The notes beneath the pieces are model-generated. The model made no database searches, was not told the DNA's origin, and saw only the letters and a program-made list of their open reading frames with translations. Position numbers and translations under genes: made by a program. DNA of 64,000 bases from assembly GCA_900539845.1 (NCBI GenBank), contig UQDP01000010.1, forward strand, positions 1 to 64,000. The letters run 5' to 3'. Every line of letters starts with the position of its first letter. Position 1 is the stretch's first letter. Shown here piece after piece: positions 32,854 to 42,015 of this stretch. The DNA comes from an uncultured Oscillospiraceae bacterium (lineage in GTDB: Bacteria; Bacillota; Clostridia; Oscillospirales; Acutalibacteraceae).

Positions 32854-33109
32854 TTATTGTGATGATTATATCTGAATCCTAATATTAATCGGTCCTTCAA
32901 ATGTATAATTATTACGATATGTTCTAACGATAACTTCACATTTTATGTTATATGTTAGCAAATAATTGAAAAATAACAATTATATGGTATAATTATGTTA
33001 ATTACTGTTTTTTAGATTATTATATATTAAATGGCTTTTATATATATAAATGTATTAAAATTTGAATAATATAATTCCGTGATGATTTACAAAGAGAAGG
33101 ACATAAATT

Positions 33110-34471
33110 ATGAATAGACTAGATATTTTAAATAGGGGTGAATTTGTCGAACAGCTTATAAAGCTGGTTGAAAATATTTCTGACAATAAATCTTCTGCAA
33201 GTTTTGCTATTAACGGAGCTTGGGGGTGTGGAAAAAGCTTTGTTTTGGACATGTTTCAGGAGAAGTTAGAGAAAATACAATCAGAAGAAACAAGTAATGA
33301 TAAGTATTTTGTTATTAGATACGACAGTTGGAAATTTGATTATTATGAAGAACCACTGGTAGCAATCGTAGCCTCAATGATATCAATTATCGAAGAAAAG
33401 ACAAAATTATTTCCAAATAGTGAGAAAAAAAGTGAATTATTAGGTATGTTGAAAGCTGTTGGTATTACATTGTTATCAATCGGCAATTCGGCACTAAGAA
33501 ACAAAACAGGGATAGATTTTAAAGAGATTTATGAAACCGTCTGCAACAGTGAAAAAGAAGCAGCAGTTGAATACGAAAATCAACACTCATATGATGCTTA
33601 CTTTTCTCTTAATAAGGTAATCGAGAAATTAGTTAATTTGCTCCAAGAATTAGCGAACGAATATACTATTGTTTTTCTTGTTGATGAACTTGATAGATGC
33701 TTGCCAGAGTATACTGTCAAAGTTTTGGAAAGGCTTCATCATCTAACAGAAGGTAAAGATAATATTATAACCATAATTTCAATAGACAAGCAGCAATTAA
33801 TGGCAAGTGTAAAAAACACTTTTGGATTTGAAAATCCTGAGAAATACCTTGAAAAATTCATCAGTTTCGAACTTAAGCTTAATAATGGTGAAGTATCAGA
33901 AACAATTTGTGATAAATACGCGGATTATATAGCGCTTTTTGATAAAGATATTATTAAATTTGATGATCCATTGGAAGAATGTATACAGGCGATATTCAAA
34001 GGAATTGACATTCGTACTCAGGAACAACTCATTAAAAGGGCAATGCTTGCTCATAAATTATTATATAGCGATAAAAAAGATTATTCTTTTTTGTGCATGG
34101 AATTAATATTAACCGTTATGATTTGCGTTTGTAAAGATAATTCATGCTTTACTGATATTCCAATAGATATAAGAAAATTTGATGATATTCTTGTGTCGAC
34201 AGGAAATAAACCGAAATTTGTTGATTTTTTCAAGACCAAATTTAATAGTATTACTAGCATACAATATGAATACTCTGAAAACGATAAAATATGCTTAGAG
34301 CTACAAAATAAGGACGATCTTTATGGGGCGATACTTTTCTCTTGGTGTGGGTTACATAAAATTAACAAATTTGATGTTATTCAGTATGCAAAGAAAGAGG
34401 CATGTGAACCAATATCAAAAAATCATGAAGAACTAAAAAAATTTGCTGAAACAATAAAAATGATGTCTTAA
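33110..34471 (+). CDS. KAP family P-loop NTPase
   Basis: A 453-residue P-loop ATPase of the KAP group. Walker A is GAWGCGKS (residues 36-43), the KAP-typical RYDSWKFDYYEEPLVAI follows, and Walker B is VFLVDELDRC with the family's downstream helix VKVLERLHHL. Two weak hydrophobic segments near residues 110-140 could be the membrane insertion seen in many KAP proteins. Such NTPases occur in defence islands and in plasmid-exclusion systems. It has a good AGAAGGA site, is strongly AT-rich, and is followed by a short broken frame and an unknown gene that may be its partner. Confidence 0.85.
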   Translation: MNRLDILNRGEFVEQLIKLVENISDNKSSASFAINGAWGCGKSFVLDMFQEKLEKIQSEETSNDKYFVIRYDSWKFDYYEEPLVAIVASMISIIEEKTKLFPNSEKKSELLGMLKAVGITLLSIGNSALRNKTGIDFKEIYETVCNSEKEAAVEYENQHSYDAYFSLNKVIEKLVNLLQELANEYTIVFLVDELDRCLPEYTVKVLERLHHLTEGKDNIITIISIDKQQLMASVKNTFGFENPEKYLEKFISFELKLNNGEVSETICDKYADYIALFDKDIIKFDDPLEECIQAIFKGIDIRTQEQLIKRAMLAHKLLYSDKKDYSFLCMELILTVMICVCKDNSCFTDIPIDIRKFDDILVSTGNKPKFVDFFKTKFNSITSIQYEYSENDKICLELQNKDDLYGAILFSWCGLHKINKFDVIQYAKKEACEPISKNHEELKKFAETIKMMS

Positions 34472-34500
34472 AATTTTAAATATAATAAGGAAAAATCAAG

Positions 34501-34686
34501 TTGGCGGATATAGAAGAAAAAGAAATAAAGGAATTATTAAAAAATTTCATCGATCACAATAATGCTATTCCAAATGACGCAAAAAAGGATTAAAAAACAT
34601 TAATAGAATTGGAGCATAATCCTGAAAAAACGTTACTAGATTGCTTGATCTATATGATGCCTTACAGAGATAAATGTGGACAATAA
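34501..34686 (+). pseudogene. Small frame with premature TAA between KAP and its neighbour
   Basis: A TTG at 34501 with an AAGGA site starts a lysine/glutamate-rich peptide (MADIEEKEIKELLKNFIDHN and ten more residues) that stops at TAA 34591-34593. The same frame then runs on for 30 codons (KTLIELEHNPEKTLLDCLIY onward) to 34686. The uninterrupted product would be ~61 residues. It may be a broken small component of the KAP operon; the call is tentative. Confidence 0.45.
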
Positions 34687-34723
34687 ATTAATTCTTAATA
34701 TTAATAAATGGAGAGCTACAAAA

Positions 34724-35542
34724 ATGCAGTATTGCATAGATTATGATAATCCAGAAACTTTTCCAAAATCATTACGTGATTGGGGATCTGATTTTGAAAA
34801 TATGATTCTAAGTAAAATTAACTTAGATAAAGTTAGTGAGTGGTGGCAAATCCAAAATCAGTTACAAGATTTACATATAGAAGAAATGGAAATTATTTCT
34901 GATTTTGTAAAAGAAAATGCGGAATTAGAAGTTGCAGTATGTCACTGTGCTCGAATTTTAGACGTTAATGATTATTGGAACAATGGAATAATAACAGCCG
35001 GAGGAAAAAATTCTCTCGGAGAAGAAAGAATCAGAAATCTTCTTGATAATATTGGTGTTCCCCAAGATAAAATAAATGTTATTTTAGATAAAGTTAATGA
35101 TTATTGGGTTAGGGACAGAACTTCCAGAACAAAATCTGTACACTTTTTTATAGATAAGAAATTAGTGTCTAAAGATATAACAATAGCTGATTTTGCTATT
35201 AATTTGGGCGGCGAAATATTAAAGTGGGCTTTAGAAGCAATAGATAAAGACTTGTATAAACAAGAACCTTATAAGCGTTTATGGATTAACGGAACACCAT
35301 CAGTAATCAAGTTTAAATGCAAAATAAGCGATATACATGAAGTTTGCAGAGATATGTTAATAGCAGAAATAGTAAAATATTTCATAGTTTGTGATTTGTT
35401 TCATTATAAATACGAGTTTGAATTTACAGGGATGACGAAAGGAAGCGTTCTACCAGAGAATATTATAAGCATTGAAGAAATAAAAGGATTTATAGAAATG
35501 CAAAAGCAATATTCAGAATTTAAAAATTTTTATTATGAATAA
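34724..35542 (+). CDS. Unknown protein, possible KAP partner
   Basis: A 272-residue soluble protein with mixed charged and aromatic content and no signal peptide or membrane helix. Visible stretches are FPKSLRDWGSDFENMI, VAVCHCARILDVNDYW, and a second half with ADFAINLGGEILKWALEAID. I do not recognise a family. The ATG at 34724 is preferred for its GGAGAG site 8 bases upstream; a GTG at 34676 lies upstream in frame. Its tight position behind the KAP ATPase suggests a shared operon and possibly an effector or adaptor role. Confidence 0.6.
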   Translation: MQYCIDYDNPETFPKSLRDWGSDFENMILSKINLDKVSEWWQIQNQLQDLHIEEMEIISDFVKENAELEVAVCHCARILDVNDYWNNGIITAGGKNSLGEERIRNLLDNIGVPQDKINVILDKVNDYWVRDRTSRTKSVHFFIDKKLVSKDITIADFAINLGGEILKWALEAIDKDLYKQEPYKRLWINGTPSVIKFKCKISDIHEVCRDMLIAEIVKYFIVCDLFHYKYEFEFTGMTKGSVLPENIISIEEIKGFIEMQKQYSEFKNFYYE

Positions 35543-36173
35543 AAAGAAAAATATATTTGATTCCTCTTTAAATATATTGTTAGAGTTGAATTAAATTTGG
35601 CTGAATCCCTTGCTAATATTGTATTAATTAATACACAGTGAGCGAATATGAATTAATAATAAAAAATTCAATTGTACAAATTAAAAATATTTATGTGTTT
35701 ATAAAATGGATTTATATGTTATCCAAAAGCCTGATGAATACTGCTCTTTGGGAGGCTTTTTTATCCTTGAGTGTATTGATGGTAAGAATTAATTGTTAAT
35801 TTTTTTATTACTGTAACTATAGGCTTTCGATAGGCATATAAATTTTATTTGCGATTCGTTAAATTACTAAATATAAAGATTAGACTTAAATTTGTTTGTA
35901 GATGCAGTACAAATAATTAAATTAATTTATAAATAAAATATAATATCATTAATCGTAAAATTAAAAAATAATATAAAATATATTTACATTAGAAATTTTA
36001 TATATTATAATAAATTATAATGTGATTGAATATATTATAAAAATATTATTGTAAGATCGTGAATTTTAAAAAGTTTTAAATAATCGGATGAATGATTTTT
36101 AAATTTGCGAACTGACAAATAATTAATTAAAATGCTTAATTAGCGTAACTAAATTAAGCAAGAGGAGGATAAT
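35543..36173. other. AT-rich 630-base gap with one terminator
   Basis: The gap is very AT-rich and has no credible frame. It holds the terminator at 35725-35764 and, presumably, the promoter of the HD gene, but AT-rich DNA gives many chance -10 boxes and I cannot single one out. Confidence 0.6.
35725..35764 (+). terminator. Terminator downstream of the KAP operon
   Basis: AAAAGCCT pairs with AGGCTTTT across 20 bases and continues in a T run. Confidence 0.7.
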
Positions 36174-38186
36174 TTGAAAAAAGGAATTTATTTAAACGAT
36201 TCTATACATGGCTTGATTCCGCTTTCAGAATATGAGAAAAGAATAATTTCAAGTATAGGTTTTAATCGATTACATGATGTTTATCAAAATTCAACTGTAT
36301 ATTTAACATTTCCAAGCAATAGAACAAAACGATTTGAGCACTCTATTGGAACAATGAAATTGTGCTCGGATATGTTTTTTTCTTCAGTTTTAAATGCTAC
36401 TCCAGAAAATTTAGAAGATTTTTATAGTCTGTTTGATGTAGAATATTGTCAAATTATAAAAGACATAGGAAAAGATCATAATTTTTGCGATGCACAGTTG
36501 GTTGGAGCAACTCCTCATGATATGCCTATAATCGAATTTGATAAATTTCGCCATTCTTTAATTCCACATAATGTACCAGAAAACTATCAAATATTGCATT
36601 TATTATTAATTCAATCAATAAGAGTGGCAGCATTATTACACGATATAGGACATCCTCCATTTAGTCATATTGTTGAAAATGCTTTGAAATCTGTATATGT
36701 TGAATACGAAGGCGTTGAGACAACAGAGAAAATTAATAATTTTGTTGGTACAATGTCTAAATACTTTAAAAATAATAACAAACTACATGAGCAGATGGGT
36801 AGTGAGATAAGTGATAGTATTTTAAGAGAAGTCCTTTCTCCTATTAATGATTATGAATTCAATGCATATAATGAAAAACTATTTGAAGTACTTGTATTGG
36901 AAAGTGTTAAAAATATATTCGGTGAAAAAGCTCCGTTTTCATATTTGCATCGAATAATTGACAGTAGTTTGGATGGGGATCGGTTAGATTATGTAACTCG
37001 CGATTCAATTAATTCTGGATTTAATTCTGGTAAAATAGACTATAATCGGATAATAAATGATATGCAATTAATTGTTGACAATAAGGAAGTGTTTTTCTGT
37101 GTTCCGTTGAAAGCAGTTAATTCAGTAGAAGATTTTATTAAGCGCCGATATAATATTTATAAAGATATAATTTTCCATCATAGAGTTATAAAAACAGATT
37201 ACCTATTAGAATATTCAGTTAAGGATTTGGTGAAAAAATATTTAAATAGTTCTATTAATTCAAGTAATGAGAAAATTTTAATTCCTTATGATGTATCGGG
37301 TTTATGGTTCCCATTGGGTGAAAGAACTACGGTTGAAAAATCAAATGCATTATCTCAATGGAACGATTCATGGTTAATGACTATTTTAAAGCAAATATTT
37401 TATACTGAATACTATAGAAATAGGAACATTAATGTAGGAACAGATGAGTATATTATACAGCAAAGATTATCAGAACTGTTGAGAAATAATAAATGTTACT
37501 ATTCTTTGATTAAACGAAGTGAAAATTTCAAATTAATTGATGATGCTGTTAAAAATGTTTTTGCAAATAATAAACAAGAAATTGTAAATTTGGTAAAGAA
37601 AATAAATGATTTATCAGAAGCAAAGTGTGAGCAAAAAGGGAAAAATATTGATAATAAGTCAGAATGTAATACTAAAAATACTGCAAAAAAAGAAATCAAA
37701 CTTGATATTGAAGGAACTTTGAAATTTATTGATAAAGTATTGGATAATACTATAAAAAATCCAAACGGGTTTGTACTATCTTATATTTCAAGACGATATC
37801 AAGCTATAAAACTAGAATCATTTGAAGAATTTGTCAAAGATATTGTTGTATCAGAAACTAAGAAAACATTTACAAACATCCAATATTATGATACAATAAC
37901 TGTATTCAAAAATATATCTATAGGACTAGATAATCCGATCTATTTTTATAATTATAATGGCGACATTTGTACATTGGATGACATAAGTGGAATTTCTAAT
38001 ATTTTAAGACTGGATTCTGATTATCAACCAGTATTCTATATTTATATACTAATTAAAAACGGTGAGAATATTGTAAGAGATAAAAGAGAAGTACTTTTGT
38101 CTGATATAGGAAATTCAATTGGCAATAAGCTTAAAGATAAGATTATTAATGAATTAAATGTTCAAATTGAACAAATGGAGGAATAA
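36174..38186 (+). CDS. HD-domain phosphohydrolase, SAMHD1/dNTPase-like
   Basis: A 670-residue protein whose first ~330 residues match HD hydrolases related to SAMHD1 and bacterial dGTPases: NDSIHGLIPLSEYEKRII, the arginine/histidine motif KRFEHSIGTMKL (H56), the HD pair in ALLHDIGHPPFSH (H156, D157), HEQMGS (H205) and SSLDGDRLDYVTRDS (D267 or D272). The full metal-binding set is intact. The C-terminal ~340 residues, lysine/asparagine-rich, are unrecognised. It may hydrolyse dNTPs or other nucleotides, a known anti-phage strategy. It starts with TTG at 36174 after AGGAGG. Confidence 0.85.
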   Translation: MKKGIYLNDSIHGLIPLSEYEKRIISSIGFNRLHDVYQNSTVYLTFPSNRTKRFEHSIGTMKLCSDMFFSSVLNATPENLEDFYSLFDVEYCQIIKDIGKDHNFCDAQLVGATPHDMPIIEFDKFRHSLIPHNVPENYQILHLLLIQSIRVAALLHDIGHPPFSHIVENALKSVYVEYEGVETTEKINNFVGTMSKYFKNNNKLHEQMGSEISDSILREVLSPINDYEFNAYNEKLFEVLVLESVKNIFGEKAPFSYLHRIIDSSLDGDRLDYVTRDSINSGFNSGKIDYNRIINDMQLIVDNKEVFFCVPLKAVNSVEDFIKRRYNIYKDIIFHHRVIKTDYLLEYSVKDLVKKYLNSSINSSNEKILIPYDVSGLWFPLGERTTVEKSNALSQWNDSWLMTILKQIFYTEYYRNRNINVGTDEYIIQQRLSELLRNNKCYYSLIKRSENFKLIDDAVKNVFANNKQEIVNLVKKINDLSEAKCEQKGKNIDNKSECNTKNTAKKEIKLDIEGTLKFIDKVLDNTIKNPNGFVLSYISRRYQAIKLESFEEFVKDIVVSETKKTFTNIQYYDTITVFKNISIGLDNPIYFYNYNGDICTLDDISGISNILRLDSDYQPVFYIYILIKNGENIVRDKREVLLSDIGNSIGNKLKDKIINELNVQIEQMEE

Positions 38187-38193
38187 TTTAATT

Positions 38194-38421
38194 ATGTGTA
38201 AGGTTATTGTAAAGGATTCTAATAAAAATGTTGATTTTATAATTTATAATCATTTGTTTTCGCGCAATAATTATAAATTTACTGTAAATGAATTGGTAAA
38301 TGAATTGAAACAATATAATTTGGAATTATCTACTGAATATGTTCAAAAGGAAATAGATGATTTTATAAAATCTGGTTTAGTTAATCAGAGTTTTAGAAGT
38401 TATTCAATATGCGGAAGATAA
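38194..38421 (+). CDS. Small helical protein paired with the HD hydrolase
   Basis: A 75-residue protein beginning MCKVIVKDSNKNVDFIIYNH and including a predicted winged-helix-like layout (FTVNELVNELKQYNLELSTE, then VQKEIDDFIKSGLVN). It follows the HD gene by 7 bases with GGAGGAA upstream, so the two are one operon. It might regulate or sense for the HD enzyme. The start at 38194 is the first ATG with a site; the frame extends into the HD gene. Confidence 0.65.
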   Translation: MCKVIVKDSNKNVDFIIYNHLFSRNNYKFTVNELVNELKQYNLELSTEYVQKEIDDFIKSGLVNQSFRSYSICGR

Positions 38422-38555
38422 GTATAAGTCTCTAATGTTTTAAAGTTATAAGTTTTAATAATTAAATTTATATTCATTATAGAATTAGTGTACTTATTTT
38501 TACAAATTCACTCAGTTATTTGAGATCGTTTTGATAATTATAATTTTAAAATCAC

Positions 38556-38592
38556 ATCCCGAAGGTCATATAAGACTTTCGGGATTGTTATT
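38556..38592 (+). terminator. Terminator of the HD operon
   Basis: ATCCCGAAGGTC and GACTTTCGGGAT form a 12-bp stem with one G-U pair, followed by TGTTATTT. Confidence 0.8.
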
Positions 38593-39006
38593 TATTTAAA
38601 ATATGTTGTGAGAATTTCCCATATTTTTTGTTCGTTTGATTTCGAATAATAACAAATCATATTAACAATTATTAATGTAGTTTAAGAGAAATAAGGAAAT
38701 TTATTAACACAGTTATTGTGCTTTTTGTTTTGGTATATTTCAATTTTTATAATTGGAATTTTTATTTTTTATGTTTCAGCATTTTAACTTTTTCTTATTG
38801 GCAAATAACAAAAACTCTAACAAGTTTTTGTTATAAAAACAAATTTTATTTGTTTTCGAAAAAAGGGGGGTGCAAATGGCTTACCCTTTTTTCGCCAGCG
38901 TGGTGTTGTGACACCTGTATGCTGTTTAGGAAAAGTCCTAAAACCTTATACTCTGCGAGGCAAAACATTTAACTAATTCACCAAAATCTGATAAAAAAAT
39001 AAAAAA

Positions 39007-39092
39007 GTGACAGCGTGACAGTAAATAGATACCTACTTTGGTGACACCAAAAAATTAAAAAAGGTGGTATCTAAATGCCGTCACGCCGTCAC
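39007..39092. repeat. Large inverted repeat with paired iterons (origin-like)
   Basis: The left arm 39007-39033 (GTGACAGCGTGACAG, then TAGATACC) is matched in reverse by the right arm 39066-39092 (GGTATCTA, then CCGTCACGCCGTCAC). The centre holds the palindrome TTTGGTGACACCAAA. Each arm has two direct GTGAC boxes, so there are four boxes in symmetrical pairs, as expected of a replication initiator or regulator site. Confidence 0.65.
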
Positions 39093-39118
39093 AAAAAATA
39101 TTCTGAATTTTATTAATT

Positions 39119-40213
39119 TTAGTTATTTATCCATCTTAAAATTATGTATCTGCCATCGTGATTTTTGCCGATTTCAAATTCAATATTGCATATTTGGGAT
39201 AGGTCGCTGCAAGTCAATTTTAATTTTTTGGTAATGCTGTTGCTGGGAATTTTATCCGATAAAATACACGATAATTCACTCGGAGTTCCTTTCCAAATTG
39301 GATTGCTTTCATTTACTAAATTTGAAATATCAATAAGAAATTTATCTTCAATTTGTTCATTTATAGAATCCTTTTCTTCAATCAAATCCCACATTAAATT
39401 TTCTTTGTTTGATTGCAAAATTAATTTTATCGGTGGCAAATCTCTGCTCGTTGCGTTAAGCTCAATCCTGTTAATATTTGTTTTATTTTTAGATAAAACA
39501 AAGGCTCCGTCAACTGCTCCGAACAATCCATTAGTACCCGAAATCATATCAAAACAATCTTCTGCTTCTTGCTTTCGTGTATGATGAATAAGCAATAAAC
39601 AAATATTATATTTATCAGTAAGTTCTTTAAGCAAAGTGATTATTCTGTAATCTTTACTATAGCTCACTTTGTCATTATAAGCATCACATACTTTTTGAAA
39701 AGTGTCTATTATTATGAGCTTAGTATCTTTGTGCGCTTCCAAAAAAGATACTAGCTGACCCGTTAAACCTTCATTGATAGTTTTTGAAACAATGGCAAAA
39801 TGAAGGTTGGGTGTATCATTTATATCAAACATCTGATAACTGCGCTTTTGAAGCCGCTTTTTTGTATCCTCTAGTGATAAATATAACACGCTTCCCTGTG
39901 ATACAGGCTTCCCCCAAAACTCTTTTCCTGTTGCGACACTGTACGCCAGTTGAAGAGATAATCTTGATTTTCCTATCTTTGGAGGAGCTGCAAGAAGATA
40001 TATTCCTACTGGAAATAAATTTTCAACTATATCCTTTGCATAGTAGTATTCTTCATCGTAAAGTTCGCTCATTGTGAAAGTATCAAGGGCGTTTTCGCCC
40101 TTGACATTTTGCTTGTAGTTTGATACATTATTCTTGCAATCGTTTTGCATTGGCTGTCTTTCATCTGTGCCAGCAGATGAGCTATAGACAGTCATTTTTT
40201 TATTTTCAATCAT
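39119..40213 (-). CDS. RepA-like RecA-fold helicase of an integrative element
   Basis: A 364-residue AAA_25/RepA-type ATPase. Walker A is APPKIGKSRLS, Walker B is KLIIIDTFQKV, and the sensor-like segment LLLIHHTRKQEAEDCFDMIS is typical of the RSF1010 RepA and phage helicases of this family. It would unwind element DNA during replication or transfer. The ATG at 40213 follows GAGGG and overlaps the preceding gene's stop; an in-frame TTG at 40219 is an alternative. The large inverted repeat lies just downstream. Confidence 0.82.
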   Translation of the reverse strand: MIENKKMTVYSSSAGTDERQPMQNDCKNNVSNYKQNVKGENALDTFTMSELYDEEYYYAKDIVENLFPVGIYLLAAPPKIGKSRLSLQLAYSVATGKEFWGKPVSQGSVLYLSLEDTKKRLQKRSYQMFDINDTPNLHFAIVSKTINEGLTGQLVSFLEAHKDTKLIIIDTFQKVCDAYNDKVSYSKDYRIITLLKELTDKYNICLLLIHHTRKQEAEDCFDMISGTNGLFGAVDGAFVLSKNKTNINRIELNATSRDLPPIKLILQSNKENLMWDLIEEKDSINEQIEDKFLIDISNLVNESNPIWKGTPSELSCILSDKIPSNSITKKLKLTCSDLSQICNIEFEIGKNHDGRYIILRWINN

Positions 40214-40532
40214 TTTCAACCCTCAATCCATTTAAAATTTTAATAATTTGATTAAGTAGTATTTGTTGCTCTTCTGTAATTTGAGTGCAATTACTTAATG
40301 TTTGGAACTCTTTGCAAAGTGCAATGAGTTCTTTTTTTAATCCAATAAATACTTTAGGATTTCCTTTGATAACAATATCAAGTTGCAAGGCTCTGTTAAT
40401 AAGATAATCTTGCTTATTTAGTCCTGATACATTCACTAATCTATCAAGCAATACAGCTTCTTGGGGCGACATCCTAAAGGAAACTATTTTGTTTCGCCAC
40501 CTGTTGTGTTTATCACAATTTTTTGCGGACAT
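40206..40532 (-). CDS. Ribbon-helix-helix protein (MobC-like)
   Basis: A 108-residue protein beginning with RNKIVSFRMSPQEAVLLDRL and NVSGLNKQDYLINRALQ, a pattern of ribbon-helix-helix mobilisation accessory proteins (MobC or plasmid mobilisation relaxosome proteins). The second half is a helical hairpin. It starts at the stop of the integrase gene and overlaps the RepA-like gene, giving an operon xis-int-mobC-like-rep. No relaxase is encoded nearby, so DNA binding at an origin is the safest description. Confidence 0.7.
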   Translation of the reverse strand: MSAKNCDKHNRWRNKIVSFRMSPQEAVLLDRLVNVSGLNKQDYLINRALQLDIVIKGNPKVFIGLKKELIALCKEFQTLSNCTQITEEQQILLNQIIKILNGLRVEND

Positions 40533-41606
40533 TTATACATTCCTTTCTGAATTTAATTTATCAGCCATATCTGTTTGAACGCTGGGGAACAAATGTATAT
40601 ATGTATCTGTTATTTCAGTCGATGTGTGACCTACCCTCTTGCCAATAGCTGAGGCGGAGAACCCTAAATTAATAAGCAAAGATATGTGGGAATGGCGTAA
40701 ATCGTGAATTCGTATCTTCTTAATTCCGGTCTGTTTGCAACCTCTCTCCATTTCGTGATGAAGATATGATTTTGTAATATTAAAAATTCTCATATTTTCT
40801 TTTATACCGTAAATGGACTTAATACAGTCTTGCATTTCTGAACTTAAGAAGTCGGGCATTTTTACCATTCTAATACTTTGTTCCGTTTTAGGCTCTGTAA
40901 TAACATCTTTACCGTGTATTCTTTGGTATGATTTTGATATGGAAACCGTATTATTATCAAAATTAAAATCCCCTGGTGTTAATGCCAGCATTTCTCCTAG
41001 CCTAATTCCACACCAATAGAGCAGTTCAAAAGCATAATACGATAGTGGCTTGTCCATCATTGCATCTGCAAATTTAAGATATTCCTCTTTAGTCCAAAAA
41101 TCCATTTCTTTAGCCTTTTTCTTACCAATGGCAGGAACTTTGGAAACAGGGTTTTCGTGCAGTTTATAATAACGGCACGCGTGGTTAAAAATAGCACTCA
41201 ATTGACTGTTAATAGTTCTTAGGTATGTAGGGGCATAATGTTTGCCCTGTTTATCCGTTAGTGCTTCAAGTTCATTTTGCCATTTAATAATATCTTTAGG
41301 CTCAATGTCGCACATCCGCTTATTTTTGAAATATGGAAGAATCTTTGTTTCTATGATTTGCATTTTTGAAATCCAAGTATTCTCTCGTATTTTATTTTTC
41401 AAATCACTTATGTAGATTTGTACAAAGGCTTCTAAGGTCATATTCAGATTGCCATTTTGTGATAATTTAAAATTCATATACCATTCTTCAGCTTCTTTTT
41501 TACTAGAAAAACCGCGTTTGGTAGTTTTTTTGTTTTCCCCAAAAGCATTCTTATAATAAAACTGTATAAGCCATTTTCCTGTCTTTTTGTCCTTGACAGG
41601 AGTCAT
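40533..41606 (-). CDS. int: Tyrosine recombinase/integrase
   Basis: A 357-residue phage-type integrase. It has an N-terminal arm-binding domain (GKWLIQFYYKNAFGENKKTT), a SAM-like core-binding domain, and a catalytic domain with the arginine in LLYWCGIRLGEMLAL, HDLRHSHISLL, and GHTSTEITDTYIHLF carrying the nucleophile tyrosine. All catalytic residues are present. The ATG at 41606 follows AAAGGAGATG; an upstream in-frame ATG at 41660 would overlap the excisionase gene. It probably integrates the island at guaA. Confidence 0.95.
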   Translation of the reverse strand: MTPVKDKKTGKWLIQFYYKNAFGENKKTTKRGFSSKKEAEEWYMNFKLSQNGNLNMTLEAFVQIYISDLKNKIRENTWISKMQIIETKILPYFKNKRMCDIEPKDIIKWQNELEALTDKQGKHYAPTYLRTINSQLSAIFNHACRYYKLHENPVSKVPAIGKKKAKEMDFWTKEEYLKFADAMMDKPLSYYAFELLYWCGIRLGEMLALTPGDFNFDNNTVSISKSYQRIHGKDVITEPKTEQSIRMVKMPDFLSSEMQDCIKSIYGIKENMRIFNITKSYLHHEMERGCKQTGIKKIRIHDLRHSHISLLINLGFSASAIGKRVGHTSTEITDTYIHLFPSVQTDMADKLNSERNV

Positions 41607-41638
41607 TATATCATCTCCTTTATTGTTGATTTTTTTTG

Positions 41639-41827
41639 TTATGCTCCGAAGCCATACCACTTCTTTTTGAAGTATTCGCTTGATACTTTTCCGGCAATGA
41701 CAATATAGCCTTCTGCTTTTAATTCATTATTTAGAGTTCTGATAACTTTGTAAGCATATCCGGTTGACACACCCAGCATTTCAGACAAGTCGTTTGCGTC
41801 AAAATAAAGTTTTTCCTGTGTATACAT
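41639..41827 (-). CDS. Excisionase-like helix-turn-helix protein
   Basis: A 62-residue protein with a single helix-turn-helix (YFDANDLSEMLGVSTGYAYK) followed by a beta hairpin (EGYIVIAGKVSSEYFKKKWY), typical of Xis/DNA-binding proteins encoded just upstream of integrases in Firmicutes elements. It has an AGGTGATAAA site. The promoter of a structured sRNA lies divergently upstream. Confidence 0.8.
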   Translation of the reverse strand: MYTQEKLYFDANDLSEMLGVSTGYAYKVIRTLNNELKAEGYIVIAGKVSSEYFKKKWYGFGA

Positions 41828-41980
41828 TTTATCACCTCACTTTCTATTCTTTGTGGTGATTTTATTGTATCGCTTTGGATTTATTTTTTCCGCTCCTTTT
41901 TTATGATTGTAACTATTTGCCGCACTTTTGCAGCGCTTTTGTTATTACTTTAATTTTAGGAAATAATTTCCCAACTTTGA

Positions 41981-42009
41981 TTGACTAAACAAAATTCGGG
42001 TGCTATACT
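41981..42009 (+). promoter_or_regulatory. Promoter of structured sRNA copy 1
   Basis: TTGACT, 17 bases, TATACT. Confidence 0.85.
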
Positions 42010-42015
42010 TAAATC

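Larger units (their letters stand above)
38422..39118. other. AT-rich 0.7-kb gap with hairpins and a large inverted repeat
   Basis: No credible gene. It contains the HD-operon terminator (38556-38592), an 11-bp hairpin at 38857-38894 (CGAAAAAAGGG with CCCTTTTTTCG), and the inverted repeat at 39007-39092. Its position at the 3' side of the RepA-like gene makes a replication or transfer origin possible. Confidence 0.6.

Noticed and set aside
38718-38972. An 84-residue Phe/Tyr-rich frame
   Set aside because: Composition follows from AT-rich DNA; no ribosome site, and it runs across hairpins.
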